Source: Nymphaea colorata (taxonomy: Eukaryota > Streptophyta > Magnoliopsida > Nymphaeales > Nymphaeaceae). From it: a stretch of DNA of 64,000 nucleotides. Each line of letters opens with the position of its first letter. Position 1 is the stretch's first letter. Made by a program: the position numbers and the translations under genes. The DNA is taken from assembly GCF_008831285.2 (NCBI RefSeq), contig NC_045141.1:15548106-15612105 (forward strand). Reading direction: 5' to 3'. The notes under the pieces are model-generated. The model saw nothing but the letters and a program-made list of their open reading frames with translations, made no database searches and was not told where the DNA came from. Below are positions 1-13,800 of the stretch, one piece after another.

Positions 1-691
1 TAACTCCGACATTTATTTGTTAAAATGACAACGGTTTTGAATCGTCTCTCAAGTCCCTTCCTCGCGCATCCACCAGCACCGGTCATTGCCGGCACCTTTC
101 AGCAAAACTGGTGGGCCTGGAGTCGGAGAAAGGCACAGGTGGCTGCCTCCCTCTCCTCCCCAAATCTCTCTTCCTCTCCACCGCCACCGCCACCGCCACA
201 GCCCGGCGCTTCACCAGTTGGCCCACCGAGACTCCGCCAATGAGCCTGTGAGACTCCGCCGACGGGCCTGCCAGACACGGCAAAGTCTTGCACCCCACTT
301 TTAAAAGTAGGATCCAAAAAATTTGACAATTGGTGAATACGAAGAGTATTTCATTATACTACGTAAAAAAAAAGTTGAACATCCTACTAACCCTTGTTTT
401 GTTTTGAGGTGCCAACCCCGCTGTGTTTCAACTTGCATGTTAATGACACTCCTTTTGCAATACAAAGAGTTGAAGCCTCAAAGATTTAAGCACCAACCCC
501 CTCATAAACGATTAGCAACAACAATTGGTATATATTTGTTTACTATGAGGAGGAAGTGTCTCTATAATGCACTTAACCGGTGAAAGTCCCTTTTTGAGTT
601 GTTTAACAATATGAACATTTCATGTGTCCACTCTAAGATTGAGAGTGGATTCATTATTCAGTGTGCTTATAATTGCCATCCCAAACTTTAG

Positions 692-776
<85 letters not shown>

Positions 777-1879
777 GCAGTTACAATTGTCAAACAACAT
801 CTTTATTGCCTAGCATGTCCACCATGCTTTTATTTGTTCCAGCTTTATTGCAAATTTTCATTCTAATTCCAAGTTGAGGTGGAAATTTAATTATAAAACT
901 TTGATTGCATAATGAAAATTCTAAGACATCAAACATTGGCACAGCACGTTGGACCAATAGCTGGGAGAAAGCCAATCTCTTGTTCGATTCCCATGAGTGT
1001 CAATCTCCCTCTAAGTCGACACAGTTATAAACCCCAACAGCAATGAAAATGAAACAGTCTTGAGTCTCCTGACTTCTTATTTTCTCATTGGAATAGCTCC
1101 TGAATCCATGAAGTTATCAAATAGATAATTTTCACAATTGAGAATGTCCTTTTATTATAGATGCTGACAATTAAGAGTGCATATTTTATTATCTATGCAG
1201 AGCCACGAGGCTTGTAGAGGTCCATATGGATCCAGTTCGGCCCCAATTTTAAACAACAAGGACCAGATCCAAGGTTTGATCCAGAAAGTAGACCCGCTGA
1301 GACAACTGACTCGTCCCGACTCTTTAAAATATCTCTCGGTCCCTCCCACCGGCTGCCTTACGAGTTACGACGACACATCTTTAGCACCTTCGATCATAGA
1401 GATGGACGGTTCCAAATGGTCACAACCATTTTAGTTTTGGGGTGGGACGTAATACGGAGGAGGGAGACTGGAGAGGTCCGACATGGGCATCGCGACGATC
1501 TCGGCCGTTCGTTTGAAGACCCCGGACGTGGTGGGCTTAACCTCCCCACCGCCTTGCTGGTGGAGGCTTACTGCTCGCTCCCGGAGTCTCCTTCCCGACG
1601 TCTCTCTCCGGGATTCATGAGCACTCCTCGCTCCGGCAGTCTTTCGGCCAACGGGTTGTCCGGAAACTGCTATATTTGGGGGGAATGAGACTGAGTTCGC
1701 ACTTCGCACTACCAGAGAGGGTTATTTTGTTTCTGGGAGATCGAATGTCTCCTTAGTCCCTTTTCAGCGTCCGTGGCGTAATTTATTGGTTAGGGTTTGT
1801 ACCTAGAAGTGATCGAACACGAGTGGCAGCGCCTCTCCCTGATATTTCAAAATCTCCGGTTCTCAAGATCACCTGATGA
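1..1879. other. Upstream region of the IF-2 gene; no gene seen
   Basis: No convincing coding sequence is visible. The stretch has a proline-codon-like CCG/CCA run near 180-200, a long TA microsatellite (695-773), and GC-richer sequence from about 1240 to 1880 that probably includes the promoter and 5' UTR of the IF-2 gene. The ORFs here are short, overlap each other on both strands and show no recognisable domain. Confidence 0.5.
695..773. repeat. (TA)n microsatellite
   Basis: About 39 uninterrupted TA dinucleotides. It creates a spurious Tyr-Ile repeat ORF and is likely to vary in length between individuals. Confidence 0.97.
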
Positions 1880-4800
1880 ATGGCGTGGAGGCAGCTGAGA
1901 AAGGTTGGCTGTCTACTTCATGTCTTCTGGTTCAATTCACTGCAGGGGAATATTGGAGTTTTGTTGGTGGTGTTTGGGATGGTAGATTTCCGTTACTTAA
2001 CTAGTCCCTGGGATGCAACAATGGACATCATGTTCGAATCGTTACCGTATATTTCTCGCTTATAATATTGTTTTTCTTTTCAATGTAGGGTGTCTCTGTT
2101 ACTCAGAAGGTGCTGGAGTTATCAGCCCTGGAACGTGGATTAATATCATCACGGATGTGCATCTGTCGGGCACCAGGTATTTTCGTGCCTGCGTTTTTAA
2201 TATTGAATCTGTAGTTAGTAGCAAACTGGAGATTGTGATTATTGACATGGATGTGATAAGTTGCTTAAACATTACCGAAGAATCAGTTTTTGTCTCTTAC
2301 CATGTTTGATTTGCCTAAACAATAAATTTAGGCGCAAAAGTCCTGGTGTATAAATATTGCAATTTCAGTCGGAACCCTCCATGGCCGACTGTGTATCTGG
2401 AAAGATCGTGCATAATGTGTGTTAAATCGGTTGAAAAAGTTCTGGACTTTGTTCAATTGTGTTTGAATGAGTATTGTACGGTGCGGACATCTCTCCACCG
2501 TGGACATGTTATCTCTCGTGCAATCTGCTACTATTAGGTAAATATGAAGAAATCGAACATCAGAGCCTGAGGAAGAGAGAGTGCAGCTGACACATGGACC
2601 ATAATAAACTTGATAGGGATCAAACTGTAGAGTATATAGGAGGACAGGAAAGTGGGTTGATTGTGGTAGAAGTATAATCAGAGAGAATGTTGTTTAGTAG
2701 TCAGAATTCTACAATTCACATTGCGGTCAAGGTAAGCTCAAGGGAACGCTGTTTAGTGACCAGAATGCTGCAATTCACATTGGTGGTGAGCCAGAAATTT
2801 TGGGTTTAGGTGCACTAATTCAAAACTCTCACAGCACCAATATATACAATGGCAATTGGCAAGTGGTTAAGAGCACTAAAACCAAATAGGGAAATTTGTG
2901 GGGTTGGTGTGGGCAATTGCCCTCTACCAGCTCACATGCACCTCCACTGCTGATTCAGGTGTGTGGGGTTGGTGTGGTCTGTACTGCATGTCACTCATGT
3001 ATTCAGGAATGTCTTGTATGAGGAGTAGAAATATACCCTTTTCAGGTGTCTTACTATGGTTATTCTGGAGCCTGTTTTGTTAGTGCAAGCAGGAGATTTT
3101 GGTTTTATTTTTGAGGGCTCTCAGAAAACATTGATGAATGTGTATCTAGGTGTTTCCTGGCTGAGATGTATCAGCATTGCTGGGAGCATGCATACTTGTC
3201 AAAAATACTGGTTTCCACTTACACTCTACTTGAGAATGCATCCTGCATGAGTAACTGATGCGACCTGCCCTTGTAGCTGCTGAATGAACACCAAGCAGTC
3301 GCTTCCCAAGATCTATTGGGGTTGAACACGCTGAAGGAGGATAAAAGAATAGGGATTACAATTTCGAGCCCGAGTCGGACAGTAGCCCCGACTGAAATTT
3401 AACCCCTAGGACTCTACTTGAGAATGCATCCTGCATGAGTAGCTGATGCGACCTGCCCTTGTAGCTGTTGAATGAACACCAAGCAGTCGCTTCCCAAGAT
3501 CTATTGGGGTTGAACACGCAGAAGGAGGATAAAAGAATAGGGATTACAATTTCGAGCCCGAGTCGGACAGTAGCCCCGACTGAAATTTAACCCCTAGGAC
3601 TGGAATACAAGGACAGATTTCCCTTCCCCAGTCTTCTCCTACTACAGTCAATAATGGTGTGTGAGGCTTTACAAGCGTTATCGATACAATTTTAGCTCTC
3701 TTCCTCACTCAACATCCATTCATTCATTCCATGCCAAACCATACATACATTTCCGAGAACGAGCAATCCACACCCTTCGCCTTAGGTAAGTCCAGCAGCT
3801 TGGGAATGTGTCCTCGGCTAAATGAGCGTTAGAGGATTCCCTAATGGCTGCGAACCCAAAGGTTGGCTGGAAGTGAAAATACAGCCTCCCACGCAGCTAT
3901 AGGAGGTTCGATTGTACCTTGTTGGAGCTAGTTCAGCGCTCACCGAGGATATGAAGGCCAATGAATCCTCGGTATTCAACAATTACACCACAGCAACCTC
4001 TCCTTGATCAGTTGCTGCAGCGTTCTCCTAGCTGAGTTCGCCTTTTTCGGATTCCCCTCAAATCAACCAAATTACAATAGGTCAAGAAATGAATTATTAG
4101 AAATACAAAGAGTAAGGAGGTTCTGCACTTCACCGAACAGCATATGAACCCCTGTTAATTGTGGAATAGGGGGTAGTAGGTGCCACGTTCGACGCCGGCA
4201 ACGTGTTCTTCAAAAGTGCAAGTTCAGTTCAGGAACCAGCACGTTACAACAGCTAGCATTAACCATTCTGGAAGCTGCAAATGAATGTAGCAATCAAGCA
4301 GATGCAAAATCTTCAATTAAACAAGGCTTGAGTCATGGAGAATGTACCAGAGGACTAATTTCACCCAAGTCCATAGAGAAATTGGGGAAACTGGCGAGAA
4401 TCACTCTCGCAGGTGTGAAATTAGAGTTCTGACCCTTGCTGCTTCAAAAATTCATGTCTTGGCGCACAGATCTTCAAAAATAACGAAATTTGGACTGGAA
4501 GAAAGCTAAGATCTGGAGGAGTAGACGCTCCAAAAATCAGCTCCAAAGTCGTTTCCAGTTGCTGGCTCGTTGAGCTTGAAGTTGCGCCTGATTCTGCCTG
4601 AATAAGCTTGTCGCAGGGTTCAGGTGATGGTGTGGAGTCAGTCTCCTTTAAAAATTCACCAAAATTCGACCGTAATTTGGATTGAGCTGAAATTTGAACC
4701 AGTCATAGCCAAGATATTGAGCATCAAACGCCCAAAGTTTCAGATCCGAATTCAATTCCAATCAGCCACTCGTTGAGGATGAAGTCTGGCCTCAATTCTG

Positions 4801-7800
4801 GTCGTTGCAAGAGCAACGCCGTCGATTTTTGCCAATCGCCGCCGTGATTCCGATCTGCTCCGGTTAACAGGCCTACTCAACTCCGATTCTGCTCAAATTT
4901 TGCCAGTGTGATCCTCTGATGATTACTGAGATAACTGTACCATTTTCCCCTTTAGATCTACCTCCAAATGCTAAGAATTTGCCGATTGTCAGAGAATTCT
5001 GTCATAGCGCTGGTTCTCTTCACACAACAGCTCGATCAAACTCCTCCATAACTTGACGCAGGTATGAATTCAACATTCATGATCTAAGTATGTCGAATTA
5101 AGATCGATTCAACCAAAGAAAAGATCGATCTAAGCCAGATGTTAGGAGATCTGCAGTAATCAGCAATCGCTCTCGCTTGAACTCGTCAGCACCTATCTCC
5201 TTAGTTCAATCCTTCGATCTAGGAGAGATCTGATCGATTTGCTCCTCACATTAGACGAGAGAATTCTCGAATCGTGCTGAGTGTCAGCTTCTGCTCCTTC
5301 TTCGATCGGATCACAGATCCAATCCTCGGTAAAGATCCTGCGGAGTCTGGATTCTTACCGATAGGAATTGATCTCCGGCTGTCGTGCAACAGTCTGCAAA
5401 TAATCAGACCGATCGACAACTTGGCTCACGATCAGATCTGTTCTTTCCATGTCCAAGCTTCTAGTCGCTTTTGTGATGAAGAACGCTTGCGCCGTGGTCA
5501 GAATTAGCTCAGCTGCTTGGAAATGACGCCGCCTGCAGTTCCGGTGGAGTTCCCAGCTCCTCCTCTCTGGTTCTGCACACGGTTCTTCTTCTCCGGCAAG
5601 GATTCCTCGTCGGCTAAGACTTTGGCTCCACAACCCAGTGGCTTGGCCCTTACGCGGGAGAAAATTTCAATTTTATTGATTCAAATTGTCAAAAGATACA
5701 AAGTTGGGTGCAGTCTCCAGCTTATATACTGCTGGATTGTCTCGGGTTTAACCCGCTATCTCGGACTGAGACAAGTACAAGACCAGACTCAAAAATCAAA
5801 ACAGAAACGAATACAATGACTTGGCCTGGGCTTGAACCCAACCGTGACGCGCTCAGGTTAGCCTGAGCTCATACATGCCGAACCTGACCCAGACACCTCT
5901 GACCTTTGTCCATGATCTGCTGACTATTGACTCGTTGTGCGCTTATCCCTTGGCGTCGTCGGCTATACGTTCGCATAATATTCCTCTTCTGCGATAGGCT
6001 CTGTGCTTCTGTCTGCATTCCAAGTGGGTGTGTATCAGTAGCCTCCATGGATCTGAGAAAAAGATTTGATTGTGACTGTCTTCTCTGGCTATGCTTTGAA
6101 ATTACATCTCATGAGCAGGCCTATGAACATTGATGACTCTTCACATATAAACGTCGATATTAATGGTGAAGAGAATGGCATTGGCATACTCCATGCTAAG
6201 TAGAGAAGTATGACAATTTTGATATGAGCAGGTTTTTCTTTATTAAGTATCTGGAATGAATCTCTACCCGAATTTGCCGGTGCATAGCTGGAAAATGACA
6301 GGATTGGGAGTGTTCTGTTGAGACAAATGTTTTTTAGTTTGCTATAAGTTTATAACCTACGTGGTAACATTTTCTATTTACCATTTCAACAGTGCTTCTC
6401 TCTCCAAAAAACTCACATCTTTAAATATGTCCACACTGTTTTAGAAATGGGTGTTATATAGTGGTCATCCAGATATGACAGTTACTGATTGCTTCAACAA
6501 GGAAAGCTAAATGTTTTTCTTGTAATCTAAAGATGGTGAAAAGGTCATACTTAATAGGGTGTTGATTTCAAATGTTAATGCTAATGGTGTTGGGAAGGCC
6601 TTTGAGCTACCAAGAACGCCATTGTAATTTTTCCATGAGCTGTCTGTTATGTTCATGTTTTTTAATGTGCCTGTTCACTGAGATGGAATCCATATGTTTA
6701 TCATTGTTATCTGCCTCGTTATTTATAGCTTTGTGATGATAGCAGTTGGTTAAGCTTTCTCTTGTTTTCAGTCATTACCCACATTTTTTTGTTGCATTTT
6801 ATGTTCTCTATTAAGAAACAAAGTAGGTATCATTTTTTATAAGCTCATATTCATGACTGGAAGACAGCAATACTCTAGCAAAGACAATGTCAAGCTTCTG
6901 TTCACATTTGTTTGCTTTGACATGTGCTTATTGACATCCAATATTTCTTGTTCTGTTATGTTTCTAATTATAATTTGTGATGCTTCAATGTTTTTTTTCT
7001 CTCCAAATCATTGTTTCAGGTTTCCATGCTAAGGCAACACCTGAAGATGCTGAGAGAACGATGGTTTCAGCGAAACTCCACACCTTAAGGTTATGACGAC
7101 TATTTAACCCTGCTAATCCTTCATATGGCTTCTGAAGAACAATGATTAGCATCTAGTTATTAGTTACAATTGCGTTTCATATAAAAAAGGGAAAAACTTA
7201 TTGTTGATGGATGGATGCCTGAATGTCGACCCTGCATGAATTGGCCAAGCTTATTGTGGTTCTTGCGTTCTCTACTTATTTACACCTTCATGCTTTGATG
7301 ACCTTTTCTTTATGTAAATGTGTTCTTTTTAGTAAATGCATTTATTGTACCAAGGTGGCATATTGAAACATTATGTTGCTATCGCTGGATAGGAGATGTA
7401 GGAGAAGAAGATACATGGTGATTGAAACAAAGTTATGATGCTCCCATTGGTGATGGAATATGAAACTGTCTATGCTTAATGCTGTTAACAAAATGGAGAT
7501 AGAAGTATAGACCCTTTCTCCTTCTGTACTATGTATGTCAATCTTCTCCATCTACTTGAGTGCAAATGTTAAAGGTTGAATTGAGGCTTTCCTAATCTAA
7601 CATGGTTTGAGTCTGCAAGTGACCTTGTGCCCCCTTGCTTGCCGCATGTTGGTCTCCACCATCTACTTGAGTCAAAATGTTAAAGGTTGGGTTGAAGTTT
7701 TCCTAATCTAACATAGTTTGAGTCTGCAAGTGTAGATTATGATCTTGTGACTGTGAGACAGGCCCAGGGGAAAAATGTAGAGCTGTTGACACTACCCTAA

Positions 7801-10800
7801 AGTCTTTTCTCATGTTGTTGTTCCCCAACTACACCCTTGCTATGGTGGTAGAACCTTGTCTTGCTGTCTCTCATGTTTTTGTTCCTTAGGTAGCTAGAAC
7901 TTCGTCTTCAAAAAGTTTTTTTGGCGTCTCCTCAATGCTTAAGTGGATTTTGGAGCCTTTACAAGGCTAGGAGATTCAACCGTAAGGGGCCAAGTAATCC
8001 AATTCATGACTTCTCTACCTGATGAAAAGAGATAATGAAATGCTCAACACTTCTTCTATTGAATGATGCTGTTTTTGCAGTAACTCCTGCTTTACCAGCT
8101 ATACTGAATCAGTAATTTTTTGTACTAAGCCTTAATAGTTCTTGGGCTATGTCAGATTTTGGGTGTTTTTTTTTTGGGCCTCCTGAGATGATACTGTTGT
8201 TTTGTTGCCCACCTGGAAGAGCAGTACAAATCCTGATCTAGGTTTTAACCATCAGCAAACAAAAGAATAAGGAAGTGGGGTTCATAAATCAAATAGAAGC
8301 CATCTACAAAGGGCCCAAGTTGTCTTCCTAGATTGCTCTCTTTCCGTTAAGACTGTTTTGAGGCAGAGGTATTGGTACCTGTTAGACACTGTTCATCTCC
8401 AACTCATGTGACTTGACAAAAATTGCCGCCAGAAAATGTCAAGCCGAAAGTACAGCCTAAATTGTTCTAATGTCATGCAGAAGCTGAGTGGAATATAAGG
8501 GAATGCATGCAGTTTCTCCATTTTTATTGTACAAAAACAGCTGAAACTTGACAGTGGTAAAAGAAAAGGTAAAAGTTTGAACATCCTTTCTCTTGGGGGA
8601 TCGGCAAGTGGGTGTTAGGCAAATACCTACCAGATTATGCCAAGAGTTGCACCTAGTTTATTGAACTGTTGGCCTTCTTCAACTTGAAGATTTCAAGCAC
8701 AACCCCTTAACTAGGTCGACAGATTTCTTGAGCATCTTATAGTCATTAGTTGAAAAGAAATAAAAAAATTGTCACTTACAATTGGACTGTCAAGTCTGGG
8801 TTTTCACTTTGATTTGTTTGCATACAGGGTAGCCATCTCTTTGTAAAATAAGCATGGAAAAAGAGATCATATAGGCAGTATGAGAAAGGCATTTGAAAGA
8901 TGCAAGAGTTTGCTGATTCCATCCTCATCTTTTGTTCATTGGACTAGCATCCAGAAAATGTGCCCTAATCTTCGCATTCACCCTTTCATAATTGAATGGA
9001 AAACCTAAGACACCATAGTCAAGTAAAACCGTACTTTCTGCCTTGCATTCTGTATGTTCTTTTGTGATGTTTTTTTAGTTGAGATGTCAAACCAGAGGTC
9101 TGAAGCAGGATGGATTGAAGTTGGCTATGTCATCCCAAGCTGATTAATACTTGGAGTTACGTCCTGCTAAGTAGGGCTGCACACGAGCCGAGTCGAGCTC
9201 GAGCTCAGCCGGCTCGAGCTCGGCTCGACTCATATTTAGCCAGCTCGAGCTCGACTCGAGCTCGTTACGAGTTTCAAAACTTCAGCTCGAGCTCGACTCG
9301 AGCGACTGCCGTCTAGCTCGAGCTCGACTGCTCAGCTTTCCTTTTTCGCTGCATTCGAGGGCTGGCAGACGAAGCGGAGAGGAGGAAAAGGGCAGACGAA
9401 GTGGGGGAAGAAATGGGCGTGTTGGGAAAAGAGAAGAAAAGGGCGTGAGGGGAAGAAAGGCGGCGTGTTGGGAAAAGAGAAAAAAAAAAAGAAAAATGAA
9501 CGTGGTGAGGAGAGAGAAAAAAGAGAGGGAAAAAAGTCGTTGATTGAAAAGTAGAATATAATAATGAGAGAGGGAAACTTTTAAACGAAAAAAAAGGAGG
9601 GAAGATTTTGAAAACGTCAAACAAGGTTAAAGTCGAGCCAAGTTGAGTTTAATCGAGCCGAGTTCGACTAACTCGAACTTGACTCATTAACATACTCGAG
9701 TTTAAGTTTAAGCTCGAACTCGACTCGTTTATAAACGAGTCGAGTTCGAACCGAGCTTTGTCGAGCGAGTTCGAGTCGAGCCCGAGTTGGCTCGACTCGT
9801 TGTGCAGCCCTACTGCTAAGTAACATTCAATATTGAATAGTGTCATCACAATGATCCAAAAATGAACTTCCCAAGTCCTTAATGTCCATTTGGTGATTCA
9901 GATCATGATAATGGAGGACAATAATCAAGTCCCCGGAGGCACAAACACACATAGTTTTAAATTGGTTTTGTTCATTCTTTCTTTTTGTGGGGACCTCTAC
10001 AGCCATATAAGCAGTTTTGTATAATTTTCATTGTGAAATGCATGCATATCCTAACAAGATCTGATAAAGTTGTAATTGTTCATGTCTTCTCCTTTCTTAA
10101 CAAGATCAAGAGCCCGTGTAGCTAACCAAGAGGTAACTATTCATGGTGGTTATAGAGATATCGTAGTCGTTTAGGAGGAATTCCATTAGTTTCATTTGCA
10201 TATGAGAAATCAAAATTTGTTGAGTTGCCTCCTCAAAGCTTAAGAAACATCAGAATTTTTGTTTTGATTCTGTATCAGTTAGCCTAGAAAGAAGGTATGA
10301 GCATATAATGACTTTTATACCTCCTTTACAATTTTATTTGTAAGGGCTTGGGATGAGCATAGAAAGACTTTAACAAATTTTAGTTCTATTTGCTGGTTTG
10401 ATTCTGCATAATTCTCCTGTTTGATTTTTCTTCATTTGAACTTTGAAGGTGTGCTCTACTGGGTTTCTTGCTGTATCTTATTTATTTATATTTTGCAGGC
10501 ATTTTCATGGAACAAATAAATTGTTCGCAAGAGGTGGATCAGATGAAGTGATTGGCTTGAGAGGACCTAGGAAAGAGAAACATGTAAAGAAAGCAAATAG
10601 AACACAACCACCTGTTGAAGCACCTTATGTTCCTACAGCAAAACGGGATGCCAAAACCCTTCCTGATAGAACCATTGACATATTTGAGGGCATGACAGTT
10701 GTAGAACTTGCTAAGCGCTCTGGCCACTCTGTTTCCTCTATTGAGGAGATCCTTACAAACGTTGGGGAAAATGTCAGCTCAGAATTTGATGCCATCAGCA

Positions 10801-13800
10801 TCGATGTAGCGGAGCTGGTAGCAATGGTAAGTGATATCCTTATTTTACCTTAGTTGTTTCCTTAAATTGTATTTCCTTCTATGCTAGACCTTAGCATATA
10901 ACTTAAGTGGTGTCTTGACCTTGACAAATTCATTTGATGTAAATCAGATGTATTTGCATCTGGCATGTTTGTGTATTTGGGTATTGTCATTATGGATGCT
11001 ATTTTAAGTATTTATCCTCAAAGTGGGAGCAGTGATTTTTGTGTCATTATTGTACATTTCTAAAATTGCTTGTCAAATCTATGTTGCAGCATATTTTCTT
11101 TCTACTTGCATTTTCCTCTGGATGCATGTAATGGTTTCTAGTTTTGGATACCGTTATCTGTCCTCATCTCTGTTAGAGGTTGTATTTGCTTTTAACCAAT
11201 CAAGATTAGTGCAGTGAGTCACTTAGTGTAGAAAGGCTTCTCAGATTGTAATATTATAGCCTATGTCACATGAGTGCGTGGTGCTGGAGCGGCAGATCCC
11301 AAAAAATTTCGGTGTGGCGTTGCGGCGAAGGTATTTTATTATTATTATTATTATTAATAATTTATTATATATATATATACCAAAATAAGCATGTATATAT
11401 TATTATTACAATTAGTTATTAATGTATATAGCATACTTGCATAATTGTATTGCGTAGAAAAATATAAGAACAACATATATTATATATAATATATTATATA
11501 TAGTAATTTAGTAATATGACATACTAAGTCTAATAAAAAATTGATAGAATCATAGAAGCAGAAATTGGAAATTTGATCGGCTCCATAATGCACATATAAA
11601 AAAGCTTATATTATATATTATAAGTTTATAACATGACAATATAACACTATATCAGGTGCAAAGTATATATTCACGGCTGCATATCTACACGCCTGACAAA
11701 TATATTTGTTTGTTGAACTTTGAAACTTTTATAGTAGATTCAAAACAACTGAACAAGCATCTAAATAAACCATTAATACCAAAAAATGGGACACATTTAG
11801 ACCGGACGTGGGTTGACTGCACTGGACTCGAGTGTGACGCGAGTCGGGTGCGTGTCAGAAATGGACAAATATAGTTTGGTGCAGCTGACCGCATCCGACT
11901 CGTGTTGACTGGGCTCGGGTGCGAGTTGGAGTCACACACATGTTCGGTGCACACTCGACTCAACGCGACTTGGGTGCGGCAATAAAATAGAAAAGTCCGT
12001 GTGACTTAGATTATAGCATAACATGTTTATGCAACATTAGAGTTATTGGAAAAGAAAGAAAAGCGAGAATTTGGAAAAAGGGAAGCCTGTTTGCCCATAG
12101 CCATTAACACAGTTACTTCATTTTGGCTTTGATTCTTAATTTTTATATAGAAAATTAGATTGAAAACTTCATAAAATTGGCTTTGCCCTATTCTTCAGTT
12201 GTATCCATGTGATATATATCCATAAGGAAGAGAGAACACAAGTATGCAGACAAGAAACCATTGATAAAGCGGATGCTGGAATAAACATGCAAATAAATAG
12301 CTGACCATGTCTTTACATTTTATACTTTGCATCTGTGACAATTGAGCAACAGTAATGAATATGTTTATGCAAAAAGAGGGAAGGTATGCTTGAATATTGT
12401 TTTGTCAAATACAAAATTTCATATCATTCATATGCATTAACCTTGGATAGGTTTGAAACATTTGGTTCTCAACCATCGAGTCTGGCCATTAGGATCTTTC
12501 AGATACTAAACTGTGTACATCCAAAGATTAGATGGTAGGAGAATATTTTCTAGGCAAAATTATGCATTGCAATTTGGTGTCTTTGGTTCAGCCTTTTTTG
12601 TTTTTATGTTTTTTAATCTATTGATTAAGAGTCTATTGCATGATCCAGAGTAACATGAGTTGTATTTTGTGCATTCTTGAGTGATTGTGCCACCAATGCC
12701 AATCTAAGATCATCTAGCAACCAGCCATTTTTTTCAGATGTCAGCAGAGACTATAGTCACAAATATCATTGTTATTTTACATTGAGATCAATACTGAATG
12801 TTTTGTGATGGGAAATGCTGGAAACAGGAAATGAGTGAGAAAAGTGGTGTGATAAACACTTCTGAGACTGATTATCCCCTTTTTTCATGTTCTTTTTGGA
12901 CCAGAACACTGAACATGTTTCTGCAAAACATCCAAACGTTATGGTGCTTTAGCCTATTTCTCAAACACATTTAGTATTTGATCTTCATCAGACCTATTGT
13001 CCTACAAAAGTAGCAGCTTTGAGTGTTACTAAAAAATGCATGTATAACAAAGGGTGGTTCTCTAGGAGAATGATGGGGCTCCTTACCTTCTTTGGTAGGT
13101 GTTCCTCTTTTTCCTTTATTGCTTTTGAAAAGATCATAGTCCAAGTAGTAACATGTTTTTCTTTGTTGCTACTGGTCCAGTAACTTTGTTTAATGTTATT
13201 TGTAACTCTAAATTATGTTTAGTACAATGACTTTATATTTCCAATACCTTTTCATCAACTTAGTTTTGTGGAGAACCAAAAATTTTTCAGAATATCCTGA
13301 AATCTCTGTGCAAGTGCATGTGTAGGAATGCGATCTGAAAGTATGGTAGATACTTCTTTTTGTTGCACTGTGGAGTGTGGACAGGTTTTGTCAGAGAACA
13401 TATTTGCACCTACGGTAAATATATTTCTTTGCATTATCCAGTGGATTCTGCTTTTAAGGATGCTGCATCATGTGAGCCGGAAATTGTTACCAGTTATTTT
13501 TCTTTTTTTAATTCAAGTTGAATGGCAAATACTGCAGGAAGTAGGTGTAAATGTAAGACGGTTGCACTCCAATGAAGGTGCTAAACTTCAACCACGACCT
13601 CCAGTCATAACAGTGATGGGTCATGTTGATCATGGGAAGACTTCCCTCCTTGATGCCTTACGTCAGACATCTGTGGCTGCAAAGGAAGCTGGTGGAATCA
13701 CTCAACATCTTGGTGCCTTTGTTGTTGATATGCCATCTGGAGCATCAATAACTTTTCTGGACACCCCAGGCCATGCTGCATTCAGCGCAATGAGGGCAAG

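Larger units (their letters stand above)
2177..7019 (+). other. Intron 2 of the IF-2 gene, transposon-rich
   Basis: A 4.8-kb intron between exon 2 (phase 1 donor at 2177) and exon 3 (acceptor TTTCAG ending at 7019). It contains a degraded CAGTGGCGGAGCC-type remnant near 2786-2960, a 188-bp tandem duplication (3223-3598), and an LTR-like segment on the minus strand near 5650-5930. No intact transposase or reverse transcriptase ORF is visible. Confidence 0.6.
7090..10498 (+). other. Intron 3 of the IF-2 gene
   Basis: A 3.4-kb intron with donor at 7090 (after CTTAAG) and acceptor TTTTGCAG ending at 10498. The split codon AG|G encodes Arg61. It holds the 111-bp-spaced direct repeat and a complete nonautonomous hAT-type element (9172-9812). 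The rest is unremarkable AT-rich sequence. Confidence 0.75.

Noticed and set aside
624-866. ORF with a long Tyr-Ile repeat
   Set aside because: It is a direct translation of the TA microsatellite; no start context, domain or splice support.
9282-9624. Two overlapping minus-strand ORFs of about 100-112 aa
   Set aside because: They lie inside the hAT-type element and are low-complexity Ser/Phe/Leu readings of a purine-rich core, not a transposase.
13328-13537. N-terminal extension of the large IF-2 ORF
   Set aside because: The sequence before 13538 is intron read-through; a good acceptor (ACTGCAG) precedes the conserved EVGVNVRR segment and fits exon 4 in phase.
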